Notes: a model not told the origin generated them from the sequence alone. Shown: positions 1 through 10,188, counted from the stretch's first letter. The stretch is 64,000 nucleotides of DNA from Bacteroides gallinarum DSM 18171 = JCM 13658 (GCF_000374365.1 NZ_KB894115.1:1-64000), one strand, 5' to 3'. A program made the numbers and translations.

Positions 1-38
1 AAGATTGTGTGAGAAATTACAGGAATAGGACTATAAAA

Positions 39-81
39 ATGGCATATGAAGTGAGTATGCTCTATCATCTTCATATGCCAT
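39..81. terminator. Perfect 13-bp stem-loop
   Basis: Arms ATGGCATATGAAG (39-51) and CTTCATATGCCAT (69-81) are exact inverted repeats with a 17-base loop, followed on the plus strand by a T-rich stretch. It probably ends a transcript entering from the left, whose gene lies outside the window. This is inferred from structure only. Confidence 0.55.
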
Positions 82-132
82 CTTGATTTTTAGGGACATT
101 TACTGAATATCCCTAAACTGATATTTAAAAGA

Positions 133-194
133 AAGAATCCTCTTGTCTTTAGCCGTACAACAGAGTAAACTACGGCTAAAACAAGAGGATTCTT
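133..194 (-). terminator. Strong hairpin after the sulfatase gene
   Basis: A 24-25 bp nearly perfect stem (133-157 with 171-194) with a short loop lies 35 bases past the sulfatase stop. Read on the minus strand it is followed by a T-rich run. It is the likely terminator of the lyase-sulfatase operon. Confidence 0.75.
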
Positions 195-228
195 GGTTAT
201 GGCTTATAGATTATAAATAAGGATAGAA

Positions 229-1584
229 TCACATTTCCGGAATCAGATGCACCTCCGGACGTATCTGAGCCACCCGATGCAGCTTCATCCATTCATTCAG
301 CCAGGCACGATGTTGCACAAGGATTTCCCGGTACTTCTTCTCTATGGCTAAATTCCGCATTTCTCCACGGTCATTCACCATATCATAAAGCTGTTCGCGA
401 TAAAGCCCCTTATCATACAATACATACTTGTAATGCGAAGTACGCAAAGCCCAGCCACGGGTAACACCTTTATCGAAGGTAGTCTCAGTAACCACATAAG
501 GCTGATGTGCCTGCTCCGTATCGGCATTCTCGGCTAAAGACCTAAAGGAGACGCCATGCAAACCTTCGGGAAGGGAAATACCCGCCCAGTCGCATACAGA
601 GGCAAAGAAATCGACCCCTTCGTTAATAAGCTGGGGCATCTCCCTACCGGCATTCTTCTTACCGGGCAGGGTCACTATCAGGGGAATATTCACCACCTCT
701 TCATACAGAGCCGATTTCTGGTTCCAATGATGTGCTCCCACACCGTCGCCGTGGTCGCTCGTAAAGATAACGACCGTGTTCTTCCACAAACCCTGCCTGT
801 CGATAGCATCTACAACCTTGCCAATCTCGGCATCCACCTTTTCCACCAGGCGGAAATAGAGGCTACGATACCGGCGCCAGTCATCGGGAGAATAATGGCG
901 CGTGGGATAAGCCGAATAATTCGATTCCTGCTCATAGCCTATCACATCGGCATCATAAGGATTGCGGGCAAAGTTCGCAGGCAATCCCGGCCACTCATCC
1001 TGAGGTAACTCGGGCAAATTGCCGAACGGCAGATTCTGGCTGCGCGCATATTCGCAGATATTATGAGGATTGTCGAAGCTTACCACAAGAAAGAAAGGCC
1101 GGGTATGTTCCCGTTCGAGGAAAGCGACGGAAGCCTCGGCCAACCCATTATCATTATGCGGATGAATGGCGGCAAACCCAAACTCCTTATCAGGTATGGA
1201 AGGAGTATGTACATGCCATTTCCCGGCGTAGGCACATTCGTAACCGGCACGCTGCATCAGCCACCCTAAACTGGCGGTACGCACAGAGTCGGGCATAGGC
1301 ACATTGTTCCGGGAAAGACCGATTTCATGGGAAGTATATCCCGTAAACATAGACGCCCTGGAAGGCCCGCTCAAAGGAGCGGAACAATACGCATTTCGAA
1401 ACAAGACCCCCGCTTGTGCCAGGCGGTCCATATTCGGAGTATGCAAATCCGTATTCCCCATGCAGCTCATGGCAGAAGCCGTCTGCTGGTCGGTTACGAT
1501 ATAAATGATGTTCGGCAACTCCTTTGCCCCCAGCAAGGAAGGAGCAAAGGCCGCTGCACACAACATGGCATTCTTCAGTTCCAT
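229..1584 (-). CDS. Secreted S1-family sulfatase, serine type
   Basis: This 451-residue protein is a family S1 sulfatase that should remove sulfate esters from glycans in the periplasm. A signal peptide covers about residues 1-20. The catalytic motif is S72-G-P-S-R76, so the nucleophile is a serine that must be oxidised to formylglycine by an anaerobic sulfatase-maturing enzyme (established for S-x-P-S-R sulfatases). The N-terminal metal site reads TDQQ and later metal ligands fall in TSDHGDG. It starts 21 bases after the PL8 chondroitin lyase gene, so the two are almost certainly one operon. By context the substrate is probably sulfated chondroitin or dermatan, as for the adjacent sulfatase/lyase pair known in B. 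thetaiotaomicron. The position of the sulfate removed (4-O, 6-O or 2-O) cannot be told from the sequence alone. Confidence 0.92.
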   Translation of the reverse strand: MELKNAMLCAAAFAPSLLGAKELPNIIYIVTDQQTASAMSCMGNTDLHTPNMDRLAQAGVLFRNAYCSAPLSGPSRASMFTGYTSHEIGLSRNNVPMPDSVRTASLGWLMQRAGYECAYAGKWHVHTPSIPDKEFGFAAIHPHNDNGLAEASVAFLEREHTRPFFLVVSFDNPHNICEYARSQNLPFGNLPELPQDEWPGLPANFARNPYDADVIGYEQESNYSAYPTRHYSPDDWRRYRSLYFRLVEKVDAEIGKVVDAIDRQGLWKNTVVIFTSDHGDGVGAHHWNQKSALYEEVVNIPLIVTLPGKKNAGREMPQLINEGVDFFASVCDWAGISLPEGLHGVSFRSLAENADTEQAHQPYVVTETTFDKGVTRGWALRTSHYKYVLYDKGLYREQLYDMVNDRGEMRNLAIEKKYREILVQHRAWLNEWMKLHRVAQIRPEVHLIPEM

Positions 1585-1605
1585 GATAAAATGTTATATT
1601 AAGAT

Positions 1606-4600
1606 TTACTTACGCAATAACTCCACATCGAAACTTGCCGCATCCCTGCACGTAAAACGCAGCACGGTCTGCTTCTTATCCGCCGAAACGAGCTTGCAGT
1701 ACGGCGTTTCCGCCACCTGCCAGCAACCCTTCAACGTAACGGTTACAGGAATCTCCCCGCTATCGTTATCAATCCACGGACGGGAGTAAATACTCCGTTC
1801 AATCCGTTTGCCGTTCTTATCGAAAGCCTCGTCGCTCGGACCGCGGTACAGTGCCAAATCCGGTTGGGCAACCGTCAGCAGCAGCTTCTCCTTATCCTCA
1901 CGAATCATTACCAGGCAGGAAGTATCCGCCTTCTGCAACAAACCGTCTGCGGGAAGCGCCTGCGGAGTCTCGAACAAAACATACGAAGTGAGGTTATCCG
2001 TCAGAGAACGGACAATATGAGCGTTACGGTCTTGCTGGAGCACCTTATAAGCAGGCTTCTTTGCAAACGCTTCCAAAGCGGCGGCATCCGTATGAGGCAG
2101 TACGGCATATTCGTACGAAGCACCCTTCGGAGCCTTGCCGTGCTGCAAGGTCAAAGAAACCCAGTCGCCCGAAGTAGGCTTCGTGCTACGTTCGCCTACT
2201 GTAACCTGCGGGAAATTCTTCTCGTATTTCGCATCCGCCATAGAAGCCTCGGAGAGATAATACCCTACCCCGTTCGGGTCGATATAAGTCCGTCCGTCGC
2301 TCTTGTAGGCATCCCAATATCCACGGTTTTCGGGAGTAACCGCCGCCAACTGGAATACCGTCGTCTCCGTGGGAAACTCCGCGTTCGTATTTTCGATATC
2401 CGTACCCAGACACACAATCGTACCGTCGAAGAAGTGGAAAGACTTGCGGGCGCGATGCGAGCCGTTGTACTTGTCGTGCTCGTGCAGCTTCATTCCGAAA
2501 TTACCGTTCAGGCGCGCCTGGGATAATCCGCCGGCAAACGCCTCGTCGGAATAAAGCATCTCCTCCATACCGGAGAAAACATCCACGTTCAACACCCTGG
2601 CACGCAACTGCTCGAAAGGCAGATGAATACTCGTCACACCCGGAATACGGTTCCAGTCGAAACCGTTCTCCTGCCAGCCGCCGGTAGCAAAAGTCACCAT
2701 TTCATCGGGTTTTCCCGTCAATATTTGCATACTGCCGTGTGCCAGGTAGCGGCCGTAGAAATTGGCAGGAAGATAATGCTCCGCAGCCCACAGATAACGG
2801 GAATGCCCACGCACCACAGCCGCCCAGTTATCCCGGCGCTGTACGGAAACACAACCGTAACCCAAGGCAAGGTTACCCTGCGGGTCGGGTTCGGGGCGGA
2901 AGCCCTGAGCCTCGAGCAACTTCTTCATTTCCAGTTCCTGCCGGGTAGAAGCCTTCGGCAGATAATCGGGCGCATCCTTGTCCGGCGTACCGGCGTGAGC
3001 CACCAGGCGCAGGTAAGCAGCCGCCATTTCGGCATCGTATTTCTGCTTGCCGTCCGGTGTACCGGCAATAGCCATAGTAGCATACTGGATAGGAATCAAC
3101 TCCCCTTTGCCGTTGGGGTGACGTCCGGACATAGAAAGCGGCCATTGTTTCAAGTTGCAGTAGAAACGCATGGTAAGCAACACATTCTTCACTGTTTCAT
3201 GCGCCAGCTCGGACAACCTGAACTCCGTTCCGCTCAACAGATAAATCGTGCTTGTAGCACCGTCCAGACCACCTACCGCATAAGCAGGATAATTGTTGCG
3301 GTGATGAAAGCAGGCTCCGTCTTTCTTGAAAGAACCCGCCAGCCCCAATGCCGGGCGGCAACCATAATCCAGCCAACGGGAGAAAGAGCGCAGGTATTGC
3401 AACTTCTCCGGAGTATCCTCCATTATCAGGATACTGGCAATACGCCCTTGCAGTTTAGTATTGAAGGTATCTATGTCGATACCGGTTACCGTAGGCTTAG
3501 GATATACCTCGTTGGTAATGGCATACCAGTTCAGCGTACGCACGGCATCTTCCAGCTTGCCCGCCTCGCGCAACACATCCTTCATAAGGAAATAAGACAC
3601 GAAAAGACCGCGCATGCTGTAACCATAGTGGTGTATATTCCCCCAGCAACTGCCGTAGGCAACACCCTGGTCGGTGATATGGTCGTACAAGGCAAGGAAT
3701 TTCTGTTTCAGCTCGTCCTTCACAGCAACGGAAGTATCCGGAACATTGTAGTAAGCTATGGCGATGCGCTTCATCAGGTTGAAGTATTCGCTCATTTCCA
3801 TGCCCAGCTTGGTAAACATATCCTTGTCCCACTGAGGTATCATACGCTCGTAAGCCTCTGCCTGGCGAACCATGAAAATAGGCAATCCGCTTACCTTTCC
3901 ATTCTTATAGGTAATCTTGTAGAAATCGTATTTCTTACGGATACTCTTCAACTCCTTGTCCGTAAACTCGGAAGGCGTGTAAATCATATCCCTGAAACGC
4001 TTCTCTATCATCTGCATTTCCTGCTTCTGCGCTTCGCTGACGGGAGTCAAGGCAATATCCGGTTTCAGCAAAGAATTTTCGTAGATAACGAGCCAGTGGT
4101 TGGTAGTTCCCTTATTGACGAAAGGAACCTGCACGTCGGCAGTCTGCTGGCGGGCATCCACCTTGCTGGCGGGTATGATATGGTCCAGGAACAGCTTGCC
4201 TTCGACATCGGGGGCAACAATACGGATTTCGTCCATTCCCTCCTCCGGCGTACCCTCCATATCGCGTTCGTAACACACCCACGCCGCACGCCAGCCAGTA
4301 AAATTGATGCCGAACGGGAAAGAAGTACACCTCTTTCCGTCTTTCAGGAACTCGAACCTTATCTTCTTGTCCTGCGCCTGCTCATTGTACACCCATACGA
4401 TAAAAGCGGAAAGATACGTATCCTTCCCGGTAGGGTCCTTCTTCTCGAACCCCAAATCCTTCTTGATAGAGAGCACGGCGCCCGGCTCGAACGTCCAGCT
4501 CAGGCTCTGCACACCGTCTTTATAATGTTCTCCACTGATATCCAGGCGGGAACCCGTTCCCGAGATAAACGCCGGAACCTGCCGGTCTTCAAAAGAAAGC

Positions 4601-4698
4601 AGTTTTTCATTCTTCACTACCTGGGCTTCCGCATCCGCCGGCAGCAAAGTACCGAGGAGCATCCCCACTCCCATTGTCCATTTACTAAATTGCATCAT
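1606..4698 (-). CDS. Chondroitin sulfate ABC-type lyase (PL8)
   Basis: This 1030-residue protein matches polysaccharide lyase family 8, the chondroitinase ABC branch, and is close to the usual 1000-1020 residues. It cleaves chondroitin or dermatan sulfate by beta-elimination. A signal peptide ends near residue 25 (ADAEAQ). A jelly-roll carbohydrate-binding region occupies about residues 30-200, followed by the alpha/alpha toroid. The catalytic set is visible: H466 and Y473 in HHRNNYPAY and R526 in MSGRHPNG, with the same spacing as His501, Tyr508 and Arg560 of the Proteus vulgaris enzyme. Beta-sandwich domains follow to the C terminus. It is first in a two-gene operon with the sulfatase downstream. 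Its promoter must lie in the 600-base gap shared with dapB, but only a weak -7 match (4731-4738, minus strand) is visible there. Confidence 0.93.
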   Translation of the reverse strand: MMQFSKWTMGVGMLLGTLLPADAEAQVVKNEKLLSFEDRQVPAFISGTGSRLDISGEHYKDGVQSLSWTFEPGAVLSIKKDLGFEKKDPTGKDTYLSAFIVWVYNEQAQDKKIRFEFLKDGKRCTSFPFGINFTGWRAAWVCYERDMEGTPEEGMDEIRIVAPDVEGKLFLDHIIPASKVDARQQTADVQVPFVNKGTTNHWLVIYENSLLKPDIALTPVSEAQKQEMQMIEKRFRDMIYTPSEFTDKELKSIRKKYDFYKITYKNGKVSGLPIFMVRQAEAYERMIPQWDKDMFTKLGMEMSEYFNLMKRIAIAYYNVPDTSVAVKDELKQKFLALYDHITDQGVAYGSCWGNIHHYGYSMRGLFVSYFLMKDVLREAGKLEDAVRTLNWYAITNEVYPKPTVTGIDIDTFNTKLQGRIASILIMEDTPEKLQYLRSFSRWLDYGCRPALGLAGSFKKDGACFHHRNNYPAYAVGGLDGATSTIYLLSGTEFRLSELAHETVKNVLLTMRFYCNLKQWPLSMSGRHPNGKGELIPIQYATMAIAGTPDGKQKYDAEMAAAYLRLVAHAGTPDKDAPDYLPKASTRQELEMKKLLEAQGFRPEPDPQGNLALGYGCVSVQRRDNWAAVVRGHSRYLWAAEHYLPANFYGRYLAHGSMQILTGKPDEMVTFATGGWQENGFDWNRIPGVTSIHLPFEQLRARVLNVDVFSGMEEMLYSDEAFAGGLSQARLNGNFGMKLHEHDKYNGSHRARKSFHFFDGTIVCLGTDIENTNAEFPTETTVFQLAAVTPENRGYWDAYKSDGRTYIDPNGVGYYLSEASMADAKYEKNFPQVTVGERSTKPTSGDWVSLTLQHGKAPKGASYEYAVLPHTDAAALEAFAKKPAYKVLQQDRNAHIVRSLTDNLTSYVLFETPQALPADGLLQKADTSCLVMIREDKEKLLLTVAQPDLALYRGPSDEAFDKNGKRIERSIYSRPWIDNDSGEIPVTVTLKGCWQVAETPYCKLVSADKKQTVLRFTCRDAASFDVELLRK

Positions 4699-5041
4699 GT
4701 CTATTCATTTAAGGTTATCTATACCGCTTACAAAGAAAACCCACTTTCGGAGAAAAGAGGAGCATAAATCGTACAGAAGAGGTCTAAAAATGTTACAACC
4801 TTTCCCCGCAAGGCGCGGATTCTCCCCTCAGGCATTCATGCCCGAAGCGGCAGTACAGACACTCCTTCCTGTTGCAGTATCCCCTTTGAAGCCGGAGCAA
4901 GACCTGCGAACCCGCCGCCGTATAAACGGACAACCCCGCCTGCCCCAAGAAGAATGCCTTCATCTGGAAAAGATTGTCCCGGTGCTTGTCTACCGCACGG
5001 AAAGGCAAACCCCGCCCACCCGCAGCACGCCGCCTATCTTC

Positions 5042-5087
5042 AGTTTTGCGTTAAAGAAGCCGGAAGTTTTGCGTTAAAGAAACCGGA
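5042..5087. repeat. Tandem 23-bp repeat, two copies
   Basis: Two adjacent copies (5042-5064 and 5065-5087) beginning AGTTTTGCGTTAAAGAA differ at one base. It is one of many locus-private intergenic repeats in this window. Confidence 0.85.
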
Positions 5088-5226
5088 ACCTGCATCCGCA
5101 TTCGGCAAGCCGGGCTCTATCACCCCGACCGGCTGTCCGGAAGCCGTCCGGAACAGTGTCAAAGGAAATATCCTATACTTCCGGACGTAACGCAGCAATC
5201 GTTCCATTGTTAACAAGACGTTAATG

Positions 5227-5259
5227 TTGTGCGCGAATGTAAGAAAAAGATTACCTTTG
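5227..5259 (+). promoter_or_regulatory. dapB promoter
   Basis: A consensus -7 box TACCTTTG lies at 5252-5259. TTG at 5227-5229 sits 22 bases upstream as a partial -33 box. Transcription should begin about 40 bases before the dapB start. Confidence 0.75.
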
Positions 5260-5303
5260 CGACATATAGTTCGTTGATAAACTGAATAAAAACCAAATAA
5301 ACA

Positions 5304-6068
5304 ATGAAAATAGCATTAATCGGTTACGGAAAAATGGGCAAGGAAATCGAGAAGATTGCCCTGAGCCGCGGACACGAAATTGTCAGCATCATCGATATCG
5401 ACAACCAGGAAGATTTCGAGTCGGCCGCATTCAAGAGCGCCGACGTCGCCATAGAATTTACGAATCCCATGGTAGCCTACAACAACTACATGAAAGCCTT
5501 CAAAGCCGGCGTCAAGCTGGTTTCGGGCAGCACGGGCTGGCTGGAGGAGCATGGCGAAGAAGTAAGGAAACTCTGCACCGAAGGCGGTAAAACCCTGTTC
5601 TGGTCGTCCAACTTCAGCCTGGGAGTAGCCATTTTCTCAGCCGTCAACAAATACCTGGCAAAGATTATGAACCAGTTCCCCGCATACGACGTAACGATGA
5701 GCGAAACGCACCACGTACACAAGCTGGACGCCCCGAGCGGAACCGCCATTACCCTTGCCGAAGGCATCCTAGAAAACCTCGACCGCAAGAGCCGCTGGGT
5801 AAAAGGAACTTTGCAGGCGCCGGACGGAACAGTATCGGGCTCCGCCGGATGCGCCGCCGACGAACTGCCCGTCAACTCCGTCCGCGAAGGAGAAGTTCCG
5901 GGCATCCACAGCATCCGCTACGACTCCGAGGCAGACAGCATCACCATTACCCACGACGCCAAGAACCGCAGCGGCTTCGCCTTAGGCGCCGTACTCGCTG
6001 CCGAATACACCGCCGGCAAGCACGGTTTCTTAGGCATGAGCGATTTATTTCCATTTTTAAAAGACTGA
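5304..6068 (+). CDS. dapB: 4-hydroxy-tetrahydrodipicolinate reductase
   Basis: DapB reduces 4-hydroxy-tetrahydrodipicolinate with NAD(P)H in the cytosolic lysine and diaminopimelate pathway. The protein has 254 residues, normal for the family. The Rossmann motif G7-Y-G-K-M-G12 is at the N terminus. The signature HHVHKLDAPSGT lies around residues 135-146 and supplies the catalytic histidine and lysine. The gene has its own promoter and is followed after 6 bases by lepB, so it heads a dapB-lepB-lepB2-wbqC cluster. That order links a wall-precursor gene to protein-export genes, and I infer no functional tie beyond co-transcription. Confidence 0.97.
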   Translation: MKIALIGYGKMGKEIEKIALSRGHEIVSIIDIDNQEDFESAAFKSADVAIEFTNPMVAYNNYMKAFKAGVKLVSGSTGWLEEHGEEVRKLCTEGGKTLFWSSNFSLGVAIFSAVNKYLAKIMNQFPAYDVTMSETHHVHKLDAPSGTAITLAEGILENLDRKSRWVKGTLQAPDGTVSGSAGCAADELPVNSVREGEVPGIHSIRYDSEADSITITHDAKNRSGFALGAVLAAEYTAGKHGFLGMSDLFPFLKD

Positions 6069-6074
6069 CACATT

Positions 6075-7565
6075 ATGAGAAAAGCAACACGCGCCCAATG
6101 GATTAAGTTCGGTATCATCACCCTGCTCTACCTCCTTTTCCTCGTCTGGGTAAGAAGCTGGTGGGGACTGGTTGTCGTTCCCTTCATATTCGACATCTAC
6201 ATCAGCAAGAAGATACCCTGGGGCTTCTGGAAGAAATCCAAGAACCCCGCAGTACGCAGCATCATGAGCTGGGTAGACGCCATTGTATTCGCCCTGGTAG
6301 CGGTTTACTTCGTGAACATCTACATATTCCAGAACTACCAGATACCGTCGTCCTCGCTGGAGAAATCATTGCTGGTGGGCGACTTCCTGTACGTAAGCAA
6401 AATGAGCTACGGGCCGCGCGTACCCAATACGCCGCTCTCCATGCCGCTGGCACAGCACACCCTGCCGGTGTTCAACACCAAATCGTACATCGAATGGCCG
6501 CAGTGGAAATACAAACGCGTACCCGGTTTCGGAAAAGTGAAACTGAACGACATCGTAGTATTCAACTTCCCTGCCGGCGACACGGTAGCACTCAACAGGC
6601 AGCAAGAAGACTTTTACAGCCTTGCCTACCGGGAAGGACAGCGCATATACCCCAATAAAATCAATATGGACAGCCTCAGCCGTGACCAGCAGCGCACGGT
6701 CTACGACCTCTACTACAATGCCGGCCGCAACCTGATACGTACCAACCCGCAAATGTACGGCGAAGTCGTGGTACGCCCCGTAGACCGCCGCGAGAACTAC
6801 GTGAAACGCTGTGTAGGCCTGCCGGGAGACACCCTGCAAATCAAGGACACCCAAGTCTATATCGACGGGAAAGCCATTAAGAACCCGGAGGAGATGCAGC
6901 TCAACTACTTCGTACAGACCACCGGCCCGTACATACCGGAGGACATGTTCCGCGAGCTGGGCATCAGCAACGACGACCAGATACTGATGACCGACGATTT
7001 CGGCTACGAGGAAGGCCTCGTGCAAATGGGGTTAGACCGCCGCGACGCCCAGGGCAGGCTGACTCCCGTCTACCACCTGCCGCTCACCCGGAAAATGTAC
7101 GACACGCTCACCGGCAACAAGAAACTGATAAGCCGCATCGTCATGGAACCGGAAAGCCTCTCAGGGCAGATGTACCCGCAAAACCTCTATACAAAATGGA
7201 CGCGGGACAACTACGGCCCTATCTGGATACCGGAAAAAGGCGCCACCATAACCCTGACCAAAGACAACCTGCCGGTTTACGAACGCTGCATCACAGCCTA
7301 CGAAGGCAATACGCTGGAACAAAAACCGGACGGCATCTACATCAACGGGCAAAAGACAGATAGCTACACCTTCAAGCTGGATTACTACTGGATGATGGGC
7401 GACAACCGCCACAACTCGCTCGACTCCCGTTACTGGGGCTTCGTTCCCGAAGACCATGTAGTGGGCAAGCCTATCGTCGTATGGCTGTCGCTGGACAAAG
7501 ACCGCGGCTGGTTCGACGGTAAAATCCGCTGGAACCGAATCTTCAAATGGGTGCATAACGATTAA
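6075..7565 (+). CDS. lepB: Signal peptidase I (long Bacteroidetes form)
   Basis: This is the S26 membrane peptidase that removes signal peptides from exported proteins. It has 496 residues, longer than the E. coli enzyme (324), because of insertions between the catalytic boxes, as is common in Bacteroidetes. Hydrophobic segments lie at about residues 11-40 and 66-86. The catalytic dyad is present: S94 in PSSSLEKSL and K244 in YVKRCVGLPGD. The C-terminal box GDNRHNSLDSRYWG is also intact. It lies 6 bases after dapB and 13 bases before a LepB-like paralogue that lacks both dyad residues, so this gene is presumably the one supplying peptidase activity. Confidence 0.96.
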   Translation: MRKATRAQWIKFGIITLLYLLFLVWVRSWWGLVVVPFIFDIYISKKIPWGFWKKSKNPAVRSIMSWVDAIVFALVAVYFVNIYIFQNYQIPSSSLEKSLLVGDFLYVSKMSYGPRVPNTPLSMPLAQHTLPVFNTKSYIEWPQWKYKRVPGFGKVKLNDIVVFNFPAGDTVALNRQQEDFYSLAYREGQRIYPNKINMDSLSRDQQRTVYDLYYNAGRNLIRTNPQMYGEVVVRPVDRRENYVKRCVGLPGDTLQIKDTQVYIDGKAIKNPEEMQLNYFVQTTGPYIPEDMFRELGISNDDQILMTDDFGYEEGLVQMGLDRRDAQGRLTPVYHLPLTRKMYDTLTGNKKLISRIVMEPESLSGQMYPQNLYTKWTRDNYGPIWIPEKGATITLTKDNLPVYERCITAYEGNTLEQKPDGIYINGQKTDSYTFKLDYYWMMGDNRHNSLDSRYWGFVPEDHVVGKPIVVWLSLDKDRGWFDGKIRWNRIFKWVHND

Positions 7566-7578
7566 CGATTAGCGGCCG

Positions 7579-8517
7579 ATGCGAAGAAGGAACTGGCAGA
7601 TTGCAGCTACCGTAACAGGAGTGGTGCTCACGATAGCACTACTCCGGGGCTGTGTTGCAACCTCCTATTCGATTCCTTCTTCGGGCATGGAAAACTCCCT
7701 GTACCGCGGCGAACGCATCCTGGTAAACAAATGGAGCTACGGGCTGCGGCTCCCCTTCATGCGCCTATGGGGTTACTGCCGCTGGGCAGACAAGCCCGTA
7801 CGCAAGGACGACATTCTCGTGTTCAACAACCCCGCCAACCTCTCCCGGACAACCGCCGACCGGAGAGAAGTATTCATCGGCCGCTGCCTGGGAGTGCCGG
7901 GAGACACGCTATTGGTAGACTCCCTTTTCGCCGTAATCCCCTCGGAGAAGAACGCCCCCGACCAGAAATTCCTTTACATGTATCCCCGGCAAAAGGAAAA
8001 ACAACTGGATTCGCTGCTTGCAATCCTTTCTATCCGCTCCAACCCCCTGCTGGGGCAAGACACGGCGAAAAGCGTGCGCAGTTTCAGCAGATACGAATAC
8101 TACCTGCTGGAGCAAGCCTTAGGCAACGGCAACTGGATACAGCCCGCCCACCCCGCCGACTCCGCCCAAGCGCTGAAACCGCTCATTATCCCCGGCAAGG
8201 GAAAAGCCGTGCGCGTATATCCCTGGAACATGGCCCTGCTGCGTAATACGCTGGTACTGCACGAAAAGAAACGGGCGGAAATCAAGAACGACACATTATA
8301 CATAGAAGGACAGCCCGCGCAGTACTGCTGCTTTACGAAAGACTATTACTGGGTGGGAGCCGACAACCCCACCAACCTCTCGGACTCCCGCCTGTTCGGT
8401 CTCGTACCCAAAGACCACATCATCGGAAAGGCAGCCGTGATATGGTTCTCCAAAGAGCAGGGAACAGGACTTTTCAGCGGCTACCGCCGGGAGCGGATGT
8501 GGAAAAAAGTACGATAA
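7579..8517 (+). CDS. LepB-like protein lacking both catalytic residues
   Basis: The 312-residue protein keeps the overall S26 signal-peptidase layout: an N-terminal membrane anchor (about residues 7-28), the box SIPSSGMENSL, the box FIGRCLGVPGD and the C-terminal box ADNPTNLSDSRLFG. Aligned with the upstream LepB, however, the nucleophilic serine position is glycine (G36, PSSG-M instead of PSSS-L) and the general-base lysine is glycine too (G101, FIGRC instead of YVKRC). The codons read GGC at both places. S35, one residue earlier, is the only nearby alternative nucleophile. It is probably a pseudo-peptidase that binds precursors or regulates LepB; a shifted active site is the alternative. 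It sits in the dapB-lepB operon, 41 bases before the WbqC-like gene. Confidence 0.85.
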   Translation: MRRRNWQIAATVTGVVLTIALLRGCVATSYSIPSSGMENSLYRGERILVNKWSYGLRLPFMRLWGYCRWADKPVRKDDILVFNNPANLSRTTADRREVFIGRCLGVPGDTLLVDSLFAVIPSEKNAPDQKFLYMYPRQKEKQLDSLLAILSIRSNPLLGQDTAKSVRSFSRYEYYLLEQALGNGNWIQPAHPADSAQALKPLIIPGKGKAVRVYPWNMALLRNTLVLHEKKRAEIKNDTLYIEGQPAQYCCFTKDYYWVGADNPTNLSDSRLFGLVPKDHIIGKAAVIWFSKEQGTGLFSGYRRERMWKKVR

Positions 8518-8558
8518 CCCCTCCCCCTTCGATTTTTAATCCCAAATCCCCAATCAAA

Positions 8559-9191
8559 ATGACCGTCTACCTATCTTCCGCTTACCTGGCGCCCGTCGAG
8601 TACTACACCAAGTTGCTGGCATACGACCGGGTGTACATCGAACAGCACGACCACTATGCCAAGCAAACCTACCGCAACCGCTGCACCATTGCCGCGCCGG
8701 ACGGCGAGCTTGCCCTTTCCATTCCCACAGTCAAACCCGGCACACCCAAATGCCCGGTGCGCGACATCCGCATCTCCGACCACGGCAACTGGCGCCACCT
8801 GCACTGGAACGCTATCGAATCCGCCTACAACCATACGCCCTTCTTCGAATACTACAAGGACGACTTCCGCCCCTTCTACGAAAAGAAATACGAGTTCCTT
8901 GCCGATTTCAACGAAGAACTCTGCCATTTGGTCTGCTCGCTGGCAGACATACAGCCCGTTATGGAACGCACCTCCGAATACAAGACGGAGTTCGCCCCCG
9001 GCGAGGCAGACTTCCGCGAGCGCATTCACCCCAAAAAAGACTTCCGCCTGGAAGACCCCGATTTCTTTCCGCAGCCCTACTACCAGGTATTCCGGGAACG
9101 GCTCGGATTTCTGCCCAACCTCAGCATCATCGACTTACTGTTCAACATGGGGCCGGAAAGCCTGCTGATATTGCAACAAAGCAACCGGTAA
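8559..9191 (+). CDS. WbqC-like family protein
   Basis: This 210-residue protein resembles the WbqC-like family, found in O-antigen and other surface-glycan loci and without a firmly established reaction. Seen in the sequence: the N-terminal strand VYLSSAYLAPVEYY, the conserved HDHYAKQTYRNRC segment, and the W-rich stretch WRHLHWNAIESAYNHTPFF that marks the family. No signal peptide or membrane segment is present, so it is cytosolic. I chose the ATG at 8559 because homology begins there. A longer frame reaching into the previous gene is not supported. It is the last gene of the dapB-lepB cluster. Confidence 0.85.
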   Translation: MTVYLSSAYLAPVEYYTKLLAYDRVYIEQHDHYAKQTYRNRCTIAAPDGELALSIPTVKPGTPKCPVRDIRISDHGNWRHLHWNAIESAYNHTPFFEYYKDDFRPFYEKKYEFLADFNEELCHLVCSLADIQPVMERTSEYKTEFAPGEADFRERIHPKKDFRLEDPDFFPQPYYQVFRERLGFLPNLSIIDLLFNMGPESLLILQQSNR

Positions 9192-9267
9192 GCCCGCCCC
9201 GCCGCCACCTGATACGAATCATATAATTTCCGATATGCTTTCGATAGTAAAAAAATAATTAATTCCC

Positions 9268-9275
9268 TATCTTTG
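9268..9275 (+). promoter_or_regulatory. Promoter of the mannonate operon
   Basis: The -7 box TATCTTTG lies 57 bases before the oxidoreductase start, with a weak TTTC at about 9239 as the upstream element. Confidence 0.65.
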
Positions 9276-9332
9276 CAATACAAACCCAAAAGAAATACAC
9301 ATCCATATATTAATTAACTAATCAAATAAATC

Positions 9333-10142
9333 ATGAAAAACTTATTCGACATCAAAGGCAAAGTAATCGTCATTACAGGCGGTTGCGGCATCCTGGGGAA
9401 AAACATCGCCGGCTACCTGGCAGAGCAAGGAGCTAAAATCGTAATCTTAGACCGCATGGAAGAAGCCGGCAGAGAGCTGGAAGCCGAGCTCAACCGGAAG
9501 TCCGAAGCCCTGTTCCTCGTAACCGACGTACTGGACAAAGCGATATTGGAAGAAAACAAGAAAGCCATTCTCGAACGTTTCGGCACTATCGACGTACTGC
9601 TGAACGCCGCAGGCGGCAATATGCCGGGCGCCACCATTGCCCCGGACAAAACCGTGCTCGACCTGGATGTGGAGGCATTCCGCAAAGTGGTAGACCTGAA
9701 CCTCTTCGGCACGGTACTCCCCACCATGGTATTCGTAGATGTCATGGCGAAGAACAAGAAAGGCGCTATCGTCAACTTCTGTTCCGAGTCCGCCCTCCGT
9801 CCGCTGACACGCGTGGTAGGCTACGGCTCCGCCAAAGCCGCTATCGGCAACTACACACGCTACATGGCAACCGAGCTTGCCACGAAATTCAGCCCCGAAC
9901 TCCGCGTAAACGCCATTGTACCGGGCTTCCTGCTGACCAACCAGAACCGCGCCCTGCTCACCAATCCCGACGGCTCGTACACAGACCGCGCAAAGACTAT
10001 CATCGCCCATACGCCGTGCGGCCGTTTCGCCGAACCGGAAGAACTGTTCGGAACTATCCACTACCTCATCAGCGACGCTTCCAGCTTCGTAACCGGAGCA
10101 CTCTCGGTAGTAGACGGCGGCTTCGACGCCTTCTCCATTTAA
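9333..10142 (+). CDS. D-mannonate oxidoreductase, SDR type (fructuronate reductase)
   Basis: A 269-residue short-chain dehydrogenase. The cofactor motif is TGGCGILG near residues 14-21, NAAGG follows at about residue 90, and the active site is Y-G-S-A-K with an upstream serine (CSESA). Many Bacteroides use an SDR enzyme rather than the long-chain UxuB to interconvert D-fructuronate and D-mannonate, and the neighbour is mannonate dehydratase, which makes this assignment likely. It would feed glucuronate, for example from the chondroitin disaccharides released by the lyase at the window start, toward KDG. A related gluconate or KDG-type SDR is the alternative. Its own promoter lies just upstream. 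Confidence 0.85.
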   Translation: MKNLFDIKGKVIVITGGCGILGKNIAGYLAEQGAKIVILDRMEEAGRELEAELNRKSEALFLVTDVLDKAILEENKKAILERFGTIDVLLNAAGGNMPGATIAPDKTVLDLDVEAFRKVVDLNLFGTVLPTMVFVDVMAKNKKGAIVNFCSESALRPLTRVVGYGSAKAAIGNYTRYMATELATKFSPELRVNAIVPGFLLTNQNRALLTNPDGSYTDRAKTIIAHTPCGRFAEPEELFGTIHYLISDASSFVTGALSVVDGGFDAFSI

Positions 10143-10188
10143 TGAAAACAAAACACATGTATAACCCATAAACCGATACGATTACACT

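Larger units (their letters stand above)
4699..5303. other. 605-base divergent intergenic region
   Basis: This gap separates the leftward lyase operon from rightward dapB. I see no convincing gene: the short open frames here have no family features and no start-proximal promoter. It is GC-rich in the middle and holds a tandem 23-bp repeat (5042-5087) and, at the right end, the dapB promoter. Confidence 0.6.

Noticed and set aside
2623..4767. Long plus-strand open frame (714 codons) opposite the PL8 lyase gene
   Set aside because: It is antisense to a fully recognisable lyase and has no family features. Codon choice in the real gene leaves the complementary frame free of stops.
4697..5077. 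126-codon open frame in the lyase-dapB gap
   Set aside because: Rich in proline and arginine with no recognisable domain, and it begins at the lyase start codon on the opposite strand. Likely chance.
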